Below, piece by piece: positions 47,089 through 57,177 of a DNA stretch of 64,000 bases. The notes under the pieces were generated by a model. It was not told the origin of the DNA. It did not search any database and saw only the letters and a program-made list of their open reading frames with translations. Position numbers and translations under genes: made by a program. The DNA is taken from contig CAVWFQ010000004.1 of the NCBI GenBank assembly GCA_963754335.1, forward strand, positions 372,001 to 436,000, given 5' to 3'. This DNA is from JBBSDP01 sp963754335. GTDB taxonomy: Bacteria > Planctomycetota > Phycisphaerae > Tepidisphaerales > Tepidisphaeraceae. How positions within the stretch are numbered: the stretch's first letter is position 1; each line of letters begins with the position of its first letter.

Positions 47089-48474
47089 GGAACCTCCGGC
47101 GAAATAACCGGCGTGACCTCCTGGATCACTTCAAAGCCGGGAGGTTCCGGCGGTGCGGGTTGACGGCGATGACGCACGAAGAAATATCCGGCTGTGATCG
47201 CCAGGGAGATACATCCGATCATCCCGCCAATTACAACGCCCCACAACCCATACAGAATAACGAGCGGGATGGAGACGACCAGCGTAACGATTCCATTGAC
47301 CGACCAGGAGTAGAAGTTGGCCTTGCTCTCCCCCAGCCCATTGAGGTAGGAGAAAGCAAATGCCACCCCGGCTCCGACCATGTAGGTGAACATGATCACC
47401 CGAAGCTGAGCGCTCAATTGATGGATGTACGCCATGTACTCCGGGTGGGAGTTGCCGATGAGGCGAATGCAGAACTCGGGCCAGATTTCCACGAAAAGGA
47501 AGAGGGGTAAGAGAAGCATTCCGGCCAGACCGGCAAATTTAATGAAGACGCGTCGCTTTTGCCCGGGAATGCCGCTTGCGGCTGCCCGTGCGATGGCCGG
47601 CAGCATTGCCCCGGAAAGCGCGGTGACGATCGGATTGCCGAATTTTTGCAGGGCTCCGAGCATCTGGAATCGTCCGACCTCGACCACTCCATGGGATAGA
47701 AACAGCGTCCAGTTGTAGCTCATTCCGGCCACCAGGGTGGTGAGGCCGGCGAAAAAGATATAACGGCCGTTCTTCCAGAAATCCCGTGCCAGTACCTTCA
47801 ATTCGCTCGCGGGGAATTTGCGCAGGCCAATCTGAAAGGCCTGAACGACGGCGGCTAGTCCGGAGGTGACGGCCATCGACCAGAATGTGGTCAGGATCGT
47901 CAGGTGATGGGTCGACGCCAGCACCAGAAGGACGCACGCCTGGAGCAGATAACTGATCGTGTCGCCGGGGATCGCGTCGGCGAAGCGCAGATGCGCCATC
48001 AGCGTTCGCCTCATCGTTTCCTGGACCTGAAAAGCGATGAGTGCTGCCGCCGCGGCGATCGCAACGCTGATGCCGCCAAAATAAAGCCCGGTCGCCGCCA
48101 TTCCCACCAGCAGGGGAAACGCCAGCATCATCGCCAGCGACAGCGCCGGTGGAGAAGCGCCGCAAATCCTTCTCGTCCATTACGGCGCCGCGGAACGAAA
48201 GGGGATAGATCACCAGTGCCGCATGCACGCCATTGAGAAAAAGGTAGACTTCATACAGCATTCCGAACGCGCCGAGATTGGCGGCCGAAAGCGTGTGGAC
48301 AACGATGATCGTGGTGATGTAGTTGCCGATACTGGCGGCCGCCTGATCCGCCAGCGCCCAGTGCCGCCCCGACCGGGACAATAACATCCTGCGTAGTAAC
48401 GCCAATTTGCCGCCCGGCGCCTCGGAAATGGGAACGGCGATTTCAACCGGGGCGTCGGCAAGGGATGAAGACAT
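47085..48474 (-). CDS. Wzx-like oligosaccharide flippase (one frameshift)
   Basis: Start MSSSLADAPVEIAVPISEAP at 48474. The first frame encodes IGNYITTIIVVHTLSAANLG (AFGMLYEVYLFLNG follows), the typical first two helices of polysaccharide transporters of the MATE-like fold. After one indel near 48145 the frame 47085-48131 gives about ten more helices (FPLLVGMAATGLYFGGISVA; KFGNPIVTALSGAMLPAIAR; LFLFVEIWPEFCIRLIGNSH). About 462 residues when joined. It moves undecaprenyl-linked glycan across the inner membrane. Operon with the GT4 gene downstream. Confidence 0.85.
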
Positions 48475-48706
48475 CGATTAACTTCCTGAAACAGCGACAA
48501 ACGAAATGAGAAAGCACCATCTGACCGCCCGTCAGTGGCGGCTCAGTCGGCGGTTTCTCAGCGATCGCCCACTCCCTCCGATCTTATCGGTAGAGCGACT
48601 TGGAAGCTAAAGCCCCTCCGAAAAAATCGGGTTCTCCTCGTTGTGGATCGTCGGATTGGATATACTTTCCCGTAACCCATCCGGGTTTTCGCGCATGATC
48701 AGGATA
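48475..48706. other. Intergenic region between divergent flippase and PDZ genes
   Basis: About 230 bases, no gene on either strand. Imperfect GC-rich hairpins (GACCGCCCGTCAGTGGCGG near 48524) are visible. It should carry both promoters. Confidence 0.4.
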
Positions 48707-49519
48707 ATGAACTTGATGTACGCTCCGCATCGTCAAAATTTCCGTCGGATGCCTGTAATCCAGCCGTTCTCGATCGCGATCGCCTTGCTGGGTTCGGTTT
48801 CAGCGATCGCGGCTCCGGCCACGGAGCCATCGACAAGGCCGGATCGACCCGTTGCCGGCCAGCTTGAACGGGACGATCGGATCCGGCAATGGTTTGCCGA
48901 CCTGGCCAATTCCGACGCCGCCGTGCGCGACGACGCCATGGTCAATTTGATGGGGATGCGCCGGGACGACCTGTCTCGGCTGCGGAAGATTGTCGAGGAG
49001 AGTCTTCCGCTCGCGCCGTCGCAGGCGGCAGTGCTGCGGCGTATCGTGATCCAGGTTTATCTCGCCGGCGATACGTATGAATCGAATCCGCAGCTTGGTT
49101 TTCTGGGAATTCGCATGGCTCCCACAAGCGTGAGCCTCCGCGATTTCAACCCGGATGCGTCGCTTGCCCGTCCGATCAGCGGCGTGGTGGTCGAGAGCCG
49201 GATGCCGGGATTTTGTGCCGGGCGCATGCTGCATGATGGTGATGTGATCATCGGTATCTCCGAACAGCCACAGGTTTCGCTTCAGACCACGACGGATTTT
49301 GCAATTGCCATTCAAAATGTTGCTCCCGGCGAGACCGTTCATTTCCAGGTGCTGCGGCAGGGTCAGATTCACCGGATTCCCATCACGCTCGATCCCCGGC
49401 CCACGGAAGCCGACCAGGGGCTGATCGGAATGCCGGATCTGCTGGAGCGGCGACATCGGGAGTCGGAAGATTACTGGTCTCGCGAATTTGCGACGGTGGT
49501 GAAGGAAGGCGTCTCCTGA
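48707..49519 (+). CDS. Exported PDZ-domain protein
   Basis: 270 residues from the ATG at 48707 (AGGA four bases upstream); an ATG at 48749 is also possible and would begin exactly at MPVIQPFSIAIALLGSVSAI, the signal-peptide core. The helical middle part (RQWFADLANSDAAVRDDAMV) looks HEAT-like. A PDZ domain follows (QLGFLGIRMAPTSVSL ... SGVVVESRMPGFCAGRMLHD, GDVIIGISEQPQVSLQ). No protease triad is present, so it is a binding protein. The HEAT-repeat gene lies 92 bases downstream on the same strand. Confidence 0.75.
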   Translation: MNLMYAPHRQNFRRMPVIQPFSIAIALLGSVSAIAAPATEPSTRPDRPVAGQLERDDRIRQWFADLANSDAAVRDDAMVNLMGMRRDDLSRLRKIVEESLPLAPSQAAVLRRIVIQVYLAGDTYESNPQLGFLGIRMAPTSVSLRDFNPDASLARPISGVVVESRMPGFCAGRMLHDGDVIIGISEQPQVSLQTTTDFAIAIQNVAPGETVHFQVLRQGQIHRIPITLDPRPTEADQGLIGMPDLLERRHRESEDYWSREFATVVKEGVS

Positions 49520-49611
49520 AACGGCGCACGGAATCCTCCGATCGATCATTTCGCTTTTTCTTTTTCTGGCGGTCGCGCAACACACAATAAGATTGATTGG
49601 GGTGCCGCCTG

Positions 49612-52600
49612 ATGGCCAGCTCGAATTCGCCGGTGTTTCGAATTCTTCAATGCGGGGCTGTCGGACTGGCGATCGTTTCGGTCGGGTGGGAATCCGCGTC
49701 GGCTTCTGATTCGGCCAGTTCGACCACCGCGCCAGCGAGCCCGGCGACGGTTCCGGCTGACTCCGCGAATTCCGAATCAGTCGGCATCGTTCACGAATTG
49801 CTCGCCAATCCGCTGGGGAAGCCCTTCAATTGGGAATCGGCCGCGTATGCGCGTTTGCGGGCGCTGGGGCCCAAAGCCGCCGGCGCTGTCCCGATGCTGG
49901 TCGCGCGGGCGAACGACCCCAATCCAAACGTTCGCACTCACGTGCTCAGCGCGCTGGCCGCCGTGAAGCTGCCGGCCGCGGTTCCGACGCTGATCGCCGC
50001 GTTGGAAGATCCGTCCCCGAATATGGTGCTGATCGCGAAAGGGGGGCTGATCGATCTGGGACCTGCGGCGATCCCGGCGCTTGAGAATTCCCTGAACAGC
50101 GCCCAGACCAAAGGGTGGAAACCGGCCCTGATTGCATTGAGCGAGATTGATCCTGAAGGATATGCGGTGTTGATGCGCGCCGCCGACTCGCACCGGGATC
50201 TATCGCTCCGTGCCGAAGCCAGCCGTCGTGCCGGCCAGATGATTCCCGCCCTCGCGCAAAGACTGCATGGGAAGGATCCGATCGGCCGGAATAATGCGGC
50301 GCAGTTGTTGATGCAGAAAGGTCCCGGCGCGACACGATCGCTGCTGCAACTGTTGAACGATCCCGATCTTTACACGCGCCGCGTCGCCGCCGATGCCATC
50401 GGGCATCAGCTCGAGGCTGCGGGCAAGAGTCCGATGGTCCGTGTCGCGATGGCCGGTTACGCAAAAAACCTCATCGACGCACTTTCGAACCCCGATCCGG
50501 TCGTGGGAAATACGCTGGGTGAGGGACTGACGAAGTTTCCGGAGGGGCGTGACGCGTTGGCCGCCGCCGCTTCCTCCGGCGATCCCCGCGCGCGGGCGGC
50601 GGCGACGCGATGGCTCGGGAGCAAGGGTCCGAACCACGCCGATTCAAATTCCACCACTCGGCCGATGTCGGCCGATATCGCGGCGCTGGTCAGGGCGCTG
50701 GCCGATCCCGAAGCGCCGGTCCGCGTCGCGGCGGCGCAGGCGCTGGGGCAGGCGCACGAAAAATCCACGATCGATCCACTGACGCGAGCGCTTCTCGACG
50801 CCAATCCGGATGTTCGCCTCGCCGCCGGCGGCGCTTTGCTTGTCTTCGGCGCCGATGCGGCCGACGGCCTGGCGAGCGGACTGAGAAATTCGGATGCCCA
50901 AATCCGAATGCAATCCGCTCAGGTCCTCGGCGACCTCGGCCCCGGCGTCGCCTCGGCGGTAACGCCGTTATTGTCCGATCCGAATGTCGACGTGCGACGG
51001 GCAGCGACGAAGGCGCTTTATCTGGCCTACAGACGCGGCTCCTCCGGGCCTCCCAGCGCCGCGCAGCGGGAATCGATTCGCCTTCGACGTGCCGCGCTGA
51101 AGGAATTGCTGAGCGACGCCGATCCGCAGACGCAATCAGCGGCGGCGATGCTGCTTCAAATCGGCGGGGTCGCAGGAGCGGAGGATCTGGCGGGGCTGCT
51201 CCATTCAAACGATCCAAAGCAACGTCGTGTCGCGATTCAGGGTCTTTTGCCGCTGCCGCCGGACCAACTGGGAATTGCCGTCGAGCCGCTCGCGGAGGTG
51301 GTGCGCGGCGACCCGGCTAATCGATCCCTCGCGGCCCAGGTCCTGGGGAGCGTCGGTCCGTCGGCCTCCGCGCGGATCTTTGAATTGCTGGCATCTCCGG
51401 ACCCGGGCGTGCGTTCGGCGATGCAATCGGCGTTGGCCGGTCATGCCACGTCGGTTGAATTGCTGCGGAAAATGCTGCGTGACTCGCATCCCCCCGTACG
51501 CGCGGCCTTGCTCGGGCTGATACCGGGTTTAGGCGCGCGAGAGGAGGCGGCTCTTCTGGATGCATTGAAAGATGCCGACCCTCGATTCCGCGCGGCGGTC
51601 GCCGCACCGCTCGGGAACGACCGATCGGCGCCCGCGCGTGCGGGGTTGCGCGATGCGGCGAAGGACGCGGACGCCACGGTGCGCACGGCGGTCGCATCGG
51701 CGTTGGACCCGCGAACGGAGAAGGATCAGCTCATCGCGATGGGGCACGATTCAGTTCCCGCGGTTCGCGCCGCAGCCGTCGGACGACTGGCGGTCGCTCC
51801 CGGCAATAATCCCACGTCGCTGCTTCCGGTCTTTCTGACCGCGATGCAGGACGGCGACGAGGCCGTTCGCGGCGCTGCGCGCGGGGCGTCGCCGAAGCGT
51901 ATTCGATCGTGCGACGCGACCCGCACAAGCCGAAAATGCCCCCCGAGTTGAGCGCTGCGATGGGGAACGCCATCCGCGACAAGGCAATCGCCGTGCGCAC
52001 CGTGGCCCTGAAATTACTGGTGAAAGATCCGGCTGGGGCCGAGTTTTTTCTTCCGACTTTGCTCGCGATCCTCAAGGATTCGAGTGACCCACAGCGCCCG
52101 GCGGTGTTGCCGGCGGTCGCAGTGCTCGCGCGCGATCATCCGCCGGCGCTGAGTGCGCTGCTCGGGGCGTTGTCGGATCATGATGACGCGGTGCGCGAAG
52201 CGGCGGCGTCGGCGTTTGTAACGCTGGATCAGGCGGCGCTGGCGGTCATGCCGCCGGATCGCGATGAGGCGCAAACACCTCTCGGAGTTGGCCGCCGCCA
52301 CCACTGACGGAAACCCGCGGGTTCGAGTCGCCGCGGCGCTGGCGCTGCTTACGATTCAGCCCGGACATCCTGCAGCCGGACCGGTGTTGGTGGGAGCATT
52401 GAAAGACAAGGATGCCGCGGTGCGTCTTGCCGCGATTGATTCGCTGTGGCGGATTCCCTTACAAATGCCGGGCGTGCGCCCGGCCCTGCTCGCGCTGTTG
52501 GATGATCCGGATCCCAGAATGCTTGCCGCCATCGTGCAGTTCCTGTCAATGCGCCCGGCGATATCGGGCAGACGAACGGACCGGACCGGGCGCCATGGGG

Positions 52601-52796
52601 GCTGATCAATTCCGATGCGGCGACGCGCCGCGCGACCGCGGATGCGCTCGGAGGGGCCGGAGCGGCGTCGCTGGATTCGGCAGGCCACCTGCTCGAAGTG
52701 GCAAACAATGACGCCAATCCGGAGGTGCGCCGCGCCGCTGCTTCGGCGTTACGGAAAATTCTGACCGCGGCGATCCAGAAGTTTGGATCGCCCTGA
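49612..52796 (+). CDS. Very long exported HEAT-repeat protein (three frameshifts)
   Basis: From the ATG at 49612 (a TTG five codons earlier is less likely), a signal-like start (ILQCGAVGLAIVSVGWESAS) is followed by about 25 HEAT/PBS-lyase-like repeats of 30-40 residues, such as DPNPNVRTHVLSALAAVKLP, DPEAPVRVAAAQALGQAHEK and DPNVDVRRAATKALYLAYRR. Indels near 51895, 52275 and 52560 split the end, but the repeats go on in the other frames (DHDDAVREAAASAFVTLDQA; DKDAAVRLAAIDSLWRIPLQ; ANPEVRRAAASALRKI... ) to the stop at 52796. About 1060 residues joined. Likely a periplasmic protein-interaction scaffold. Confidence 0.8.
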
Positions 52797-52823
52797 AGTG
52801 ATTGGGCCGGATTTTTCACGGCG

Positions 52824-52857
52824 GGTCCTGTGGACCCGGATCCGGGTCCACAGGACC
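52824..52857. repeat. 34-bp perfect palindrome
   Basis: GGTCCTGTGGACCCGGA is followed directly by its exact complement. It lies between the convergent HEAT and pyk genes. It could act as a terminator in both directions; ATTTTT precedes it on the plus strand. Confidence 0.85.
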
Positions 52858-52885
52858 GGCGTGAGAAGAGGGCGACGCCGGATCG

Positions 52886-54298
52886 CTATTCAATCTGCCG
52901 GAGCTGAATGGTGTCGATGGTTTTCTCGTGGGCCAGTGCGTTGGTGATGACGACCAGCCAGGTTCCCTGTTTGGCCCACTCCCGGCGTTTGAGATAGGCC
53001 ATCGCGTCGAGGATGGTCTGTTCCGGATCGTTGCTGAAAGGCATCAGGAATGGCTCGACGCCCCACGGAAGCAGCAACTGGCGGAAAAGTGCCTCGTCGT
53101 CGGTAAAGGCATAAATCGGCACGCCGACCGCACGCAGCGCCGCCAGCGTATAGGCCAGAAAACCGCTGCGGGTGAAGACAATGATGCCCGAATCGCCCAG
53201 TTCCTGCGCCAGCACGGCGGCGGCGCGGAGCATCTTGGCCTTGGGAGTGGTGAGGTGGATGGTGTCGTTGATCGGGCGCTTTTCCGTCGGCTCAGTGCTC
53301 TTGAGAATCTTTTTCATCACATCGATGCACTGCATTGGATAGTGGCCGGTGGTGGTTTCGCCGGAGAGCATCACGGCGTCGGCGCGCTCGCGGGCGGCAT
53401 TGGAGACGTCGGATATTTCCGCACGGGTCGGAACCGGCGCCAGGATCATCGATTCCAGAAGATGCGTGGCGACGATGACCGGCCTTCCTTCCCGCATACA
53501 GGTCTCGATGATGCGTGTCTGCACGAGCGGGAGAATGTGATAGTCGATCTCGATCCCCAGATCCCCGCGAGCCACCATGATCGCATCAGACGCCCGAACG
53601 ATCGCTTCGAGGTTTCGCAGTCCGCTCTGGTCTTCGATCTTGGAGATGATTCGCGCCTTGGAGCCGAGCACTTCCAGGAAGGTGCGCAGCGCCACCACGT
53701 CGTCGCTCTTGCGGACGAAGCTGAGGGCGACAAAGTCGATCCCCGCTTCGACTCCGACGCGGATGTCATGATCGTCCTTGTCGGTCATGGCGGGCAGGTT
53801 CACATCGATCCCCGGCAGATTGATGTGACGCCGCGAGCCCAGTTTCCCGGGAGTCAGCACCCGGCAGCGAACGTGTTCGGTGTCCTTGTCGATCACTTCC
53901 ATGCGAATCAGCCCGCTGTCAACCAGGACGGTTGCGCCGACCTTCACGTCGGCGGGAAGGTCGGGATAGTTGACGGCAACGCCGCGGATTCCTTCCGTTG
54001 GACGCGTCGTGAAGAATTCGAAGATGTCATCGATTTTCAGGTCGATGGGTTCGGGGACAGGGCCGGTTCGGATCTCCGGTCCTTTCACATCCATCATCAC
54101 GGCAACATGACGCTTGATTTCGGCAGAGACTTCGCGAATGCGTTTGACCAGGGAGAGCACCCATTCCCCGCTGCCATGTGCCATGTTCAGGCGGATGACG
54201 TCAACGCCGGCCAGGATCATCTCGGCGAGGCGTTCGCGCGTATCAGTTGCTGGACCGATGGTGGCAATGATTTTGGTGTGCCGGTAGTAGTCGGGCAT
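52886..54298 (-). CDS. pyk: Pyruvate kinase
   Basis: 470 residues, complete and intact. Motifs: TKIIATIGPATDTRERLAEM, VIRLNMAHGSGEW (catalytic Arg and Asn), MMDVKGPEIRTG, the ISKIEDQSGLRNLEAIVRAS active-site Lys segment, IMVARGDLGIEIDYHILPLV, and DVSNAARERADAVMLSGETT. The allosteric C-terminal domain ends RRQWAKQ-like (REWAKQGTWLVVITN). It makes ATP and pyruvate from phosphoenolpyruvate and ADP. The final region lacks the clear GTTNxx phosphate loop of some homologues, so regulation may differ. Confidence 0.97.
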   Translation of the reverse strand: MPDYYRHTKIIATIGPATDTRERLAEMILAGVDVIRLNMAHGSGEWVLSLVKRIREVSAEIKRHVAVMMDVKGPEIRTGPVPEPIDLKIDDIFEFFTTRPTEGIRGVAVNYPDLPADVKVGATVLVDSGLIRMEVIDKDTEHVRCRVLTPGKLGSRRHINLPGIDVNLPAMTDKDDHDIRVGVEAGIDFVALSFVRKSDDVVALRTFLEVLGSKARIISKIEDQSGLRNLEAIVRASDAIMVARGDLGIEIDYHILPLVQTRIIETCMREGRPVIVATHLLESMILAPVPTRAEISDVSNAARERADAVMLSGETTTGHYPMQCIDVMKKILKSTEPTEKRPINDTIHLTTPKAKMLRAAAVLAQELGDSGIIVFTRSGFLAYTLAALRAVGVPIYAFTDDEALFRQLLLPWGVEPFLMPFSNDPEQTILDAMAYLKRREWAKQGTWLVVITNALAHEKTIDTIQLRQIE

Positions 54299-54610
54299 GG
54301 CAGGCAGTTCTGAGTTTTAACGATGGAGCGGATTACACCATCGGAGAAAGCAGGAAGGAGTGGGCGGTTGGTCCGCAGCGTAACACGTCGCGGCCGCTTC
54401 GTAAACTAAAAAGAAGAATGGGCATTCATGAATCAACGACAAATTTAGTAGGATTTTCAAAAGTGATTAATTCGAGAATGGTTTTACGGGGTGCGCACAG
54501 AATCGATGCAACATTCGCCCAACTCGCGCCTATTATTTAACTTAAGACCGAAATACGGTTTCCTTCCCGGATTTGCAGGTCGTTTCTTAACCTGTTAGGA
54601 TGGCGAACCT
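54299..54610. other. Intergenic region between divergent pyk and folC
   Basis: 312 bases, AT-rich in the middle (around 54410-54545). It must hold both promoters. I see no gene; a six-base AAGACC near 54543 and AT stretches are not enough to call boxes. Confidence 0.45.
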
Positions 54611-56109
54611 ATGGCGATCCGCGAAAAGACGCGTCAAGGGACTGTTCGACGAGGAACTTCACCCCTCAGCCGGCCCGGGCACCGTCGGCAACTCAATGGC
54701 CGAGGTGGTCTTCCAAGCAAGACCGCGCCGTTTCCGCCGGTGAAGGCGGCAAGCTCTATCAACAGCTATTCCAAGGCCTTACGATTTCTCGCTTCACTCA
54801 GCGACTTCGAGCGGCTTCGGATCGTTCGCTACAACACCCAAAACTTCGATTTGGATCGTATGCGCTTGCTGCTCAAGAAGTTGGGTAATCCGCAGGAAAA
54901 ATTCAAGTCGATTCATGTCGCCGGCACCAAGGGTAAGGGAAGCACCTGCGCGATGATCGCGTCGATGTTAGACGCATCGGGTTATAAGACCGGGCTTTAC
55001 ACCAGCCCGCACCTGATCGATATCCGCGAGCGGATTGCAATCGCCGGAGAGATGATTTCACAGTCTGAGTTCGCCAGGCTCATCCGCCGGATCGAACCGA
55101 TCGTCAACCGGATGAAGCCGACGCCAACCTATTTTGACGTCCTCACCGCGATCGCCTTCCTTTACTTCGCCGAGCAGGAAGTGCAGCTTGCGGTAGTGGA
55201 GACTGGCTTGGGCGGACGCCTCGACAGCACCAACGTCATCAATCCGGAAGTCACTGCCATTACCAGCATCAGCAAAGATCACATGGCCCAATTGGGTTCG
55301 ACCCTGGCCCGCATCGCCGAGGAGAAGGCAGGCATCTTCAAGAAGGGCGTGCCGGCGATTACGGTCGTCCAGGATCCAGAGGCTGACGCCGTTCTGCGCG
55401 GGTGGCGGAGAAGGTGGGCGCCCCGCTGGATGTGGCGGGCAAGACCATCGAATTCAGCTACCGGTTCGAATCAAGCCGGATGCTTGGCCCGCACAATCGC
55501 GTTTGCCTCACCACGCCGCAGAGCAAGTTCGAGCATCTTGCGGTGCCGCTGATCGGTGAACACCAGGCGATTAATTGCGGCCTGGCCCTGAGCGTGATTG
55601 ATCGGCTTAAACTGCGCGGGTTTGCCATCAGCGATACCAAGGCGATGGAAGGTCTGGCCCGCACGAAGGTGCCCGGTCGGATGGAAATGGTGAACAACAC
55701 GCCGCGTGTGATCGTTGACGGGGCTCATAATGCCGCCAGCCTTGATGCGATGATGCGGGCAATCGGGCAATACATCCCTTACGACTCCATGGTCGTCATT
55801 TTCGGCTGCTGCGCCGACAAGGACGTGCCCGGCATGCTCGAGCGAATCACCAGCGGCGCCGACAAGGTCATCTTTACGCGCGTCGACAATATCCGCTCGG
55901 CGGATCCCAATGAATTGGCTGCTCGCTATGTCGAGCTTTATGGCAAAATGGCGCAGGTTGCTCCGACGCTCGAGGAAGCGCTGGGTATCGCCAATCGCGC
56001 GGTGACAAAGGAAGATCTCATCTGCATCACCGGCAGCTTTTATCTGGTCGGCGAAGCGAAAAAGTATTTCGCTGCGTTGAAGGATGCGGCCTCCGCCCAC
56101 ACCAATTGA
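54611..56109 (+). CDS. folC: Folylpolyglutamate/dihydrofolate synthase (one frameshift)
   Basis: From the ATG at 54611 there is an unusual basic N-terminal stretch of about 45 residues, then SYSKALRFLASLSDFERLRI. The ATP loop HVAGTKGKGSTCAMIASMLD, YTSPHLIDIRERIAIAGEMI and VETGLGGRLDSTNVINPEVT (with HMAQLGST) are canonical. A one-base loss near 55405 moves to the frame VAEKVGAPLDVAGKTIEFSY, with EHQAINCGLALSVIDRL and VIVDGAHNAASLDAMMRAIG to 56109. It adds glutamates to (dihydro)folate; Mur-ligase fold. The frameshift in an essential gene argues for a sequence error. The following gene overlaps its stop by one base. Confidence 0.92.
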
Positions 56110-56672
56110 TGGAATCAGGCATCTGTGACCTGGCGACAAGCGTTCGAGCCGCCGCTGCGCGGGAGGACGTTCGGAACGCAGTAGCTGCGATCTACGCTGA
56201 TCTCGACGCCAGAATTGCCATTCGCAGGCCGATTTGCGTTTCCTCCGGACGCTGCTGCCATTTCGATGAATTTGGTCACCGTCTTTACATCACCACGATG
56301 GAATTGGCCCGATTCGTTTTTGACTTGTCCGCTGCCGATTTCGCAAATCACAAAGATGAGCAGCTCGCCGTTCACCATCGTTTCGGAATCCGCCGTTCAC
56401 TCCCCGTCCTCCCGGTAGCGGCAGAAAAAAGTGATGGGCGATGCCCATTCCAGGTTGGGAATTTGTGCGGGGTACACGGAATACGCCCCTTCGGCTGCCG
56501 GATATTCTTCTGTGATGCCACCAGTACCCAGTTTCAGCATGAGCTTTATGCCGAATTGCACGACCGTTTCCGCCGCCTGCACGAGGAACTTCAAGTTCCC
56601 TATTTTTACATCGAATGGCGAAATGCCCTTCAAACAATGGGTATACAGTCGATACGCGGTTTCGACCGATAG
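56109..56672 (+). CDS. YkgJ-family cysteine-cluster protein
   Basis: 187 residues from the ATG at 56109, which overlaps the folC stop (TGATG), so it is coupled. The metal-binding pattern is complete: ICVSSGRCCHF near residue 43, DGRCPFQVGNLCGVHGIRP near 110 and GCRIFFC. The family (zinc- or iron-chelating) is of unclear function. The gene is intact. Confidence 0.85.
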   Translation: MESGICDLATSVRAAAAREDVRNAVAAIYADLDARIAIRRPICVSSGRCCHFDEFGHRLYITTMELARFVFDLSAADFANHKDEQLAVHHRFGIRRSLPVLPVAAEKSDGRCPFQVGNLCGVHGIRPFGCRIFFCDATSTQFQHELYAELHDRFRRLHEELQVPYFYIEWRNALQTMGIQSIRGFDR

Positions 56673-56683
56673 CGACATCCTGG

Positions 56684-56754
56684 AAGGGAGCCGAGCGACT
56701 TGTCGCCGGACAGGGAACTTTGTGTTTGTCCGGCGACAAGTCGCTCGCTCCCTT
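56684..56754. repeat. REP-like palindrome
   Basis: AAGGGAGCCGAGCGACTTGT (continuing CGCCGGACA; from 56684) pairs with 56727-56754 with one bulged C. It lies after the YkgJ gene and has no T run. Confidence 0.85.
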
Positions 56755-56870
56755 GTGGGAACTTCGGATTCGCTTTGACATGAACCTTCGAAAACTGGTA
56801 AAGTCTAATAATGCTCGATGGCCCGCAGCATCAGCAACACAACTGGGATTTCTCAACCAAAGGCGCGGTC

Positions 56871-57083
56871 ATGAAGATGTTGGCTTTGTTAGGGATCGTA
56901 GTTGGAGCGTCACTCGTTGGCGGATGTGGAACGCCTGGTCTCTCGCCCAATGAACGTAACCAGATGATCGCTCGAAACTTCAGCTATGACGGCGGGCAGG
57001 TCATCGACGATATCGATCGCGATATCCTCATGGTACGCCCCGCCAGTCATCTGACGATCTGGAATGTCCAGGACGATTATTGA
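56871..57083 (+). CDS. Small lipoprotein
   Basis: 70 residues from the ATG at 56871. A signal peptide MKMLALLGIVVGASLVGGCG ends in a good lipobox (VGGC). The mature part is NERNQMIARNFSYDGGQVID, then DIDRDILMVRPASHLTIWNV. Related small lipoproteins with a terminal LTxWNxQ are common in planctomycetes. A strong terminator follows. Function unknown. Confidence 0.7.
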   Translation: MKMLALLGIVVGASLVGGCGTPGLSPNERNQMIARNFSYDGGQVIDDIDRDILMVRPASHLTIWNVQDDY

Positions 57084-57110
57084 TCGTCATTGCGGCACCA
57101 AATTACATCG

Positions 57111-57150
57111 GACGCGATCGATCGCCTCGGCGGACGATCGCGTCTTTTTT
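57111..57150 (+). terminator. Intrinsic terminator after the small lipoprotein gene
   Basis: GACGCGATCG (57111-57120) and CGATCGCGTC (57135-57144) form a perfect 10-bp stem, followed by six T. It starts 27 bases after the stop codon. Confidence 0.92.
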
Positions 57151-57177
57151 ATTTGGCGTGAGCAGGGCTGTGTCGCT

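Noticed and set aside
52928..54313. 461-residue plus-strand frame
   Set aside because: Antisense of pyruvate kinase over its full length; His/Asp-rich composition is the usual reverse-complement effect.
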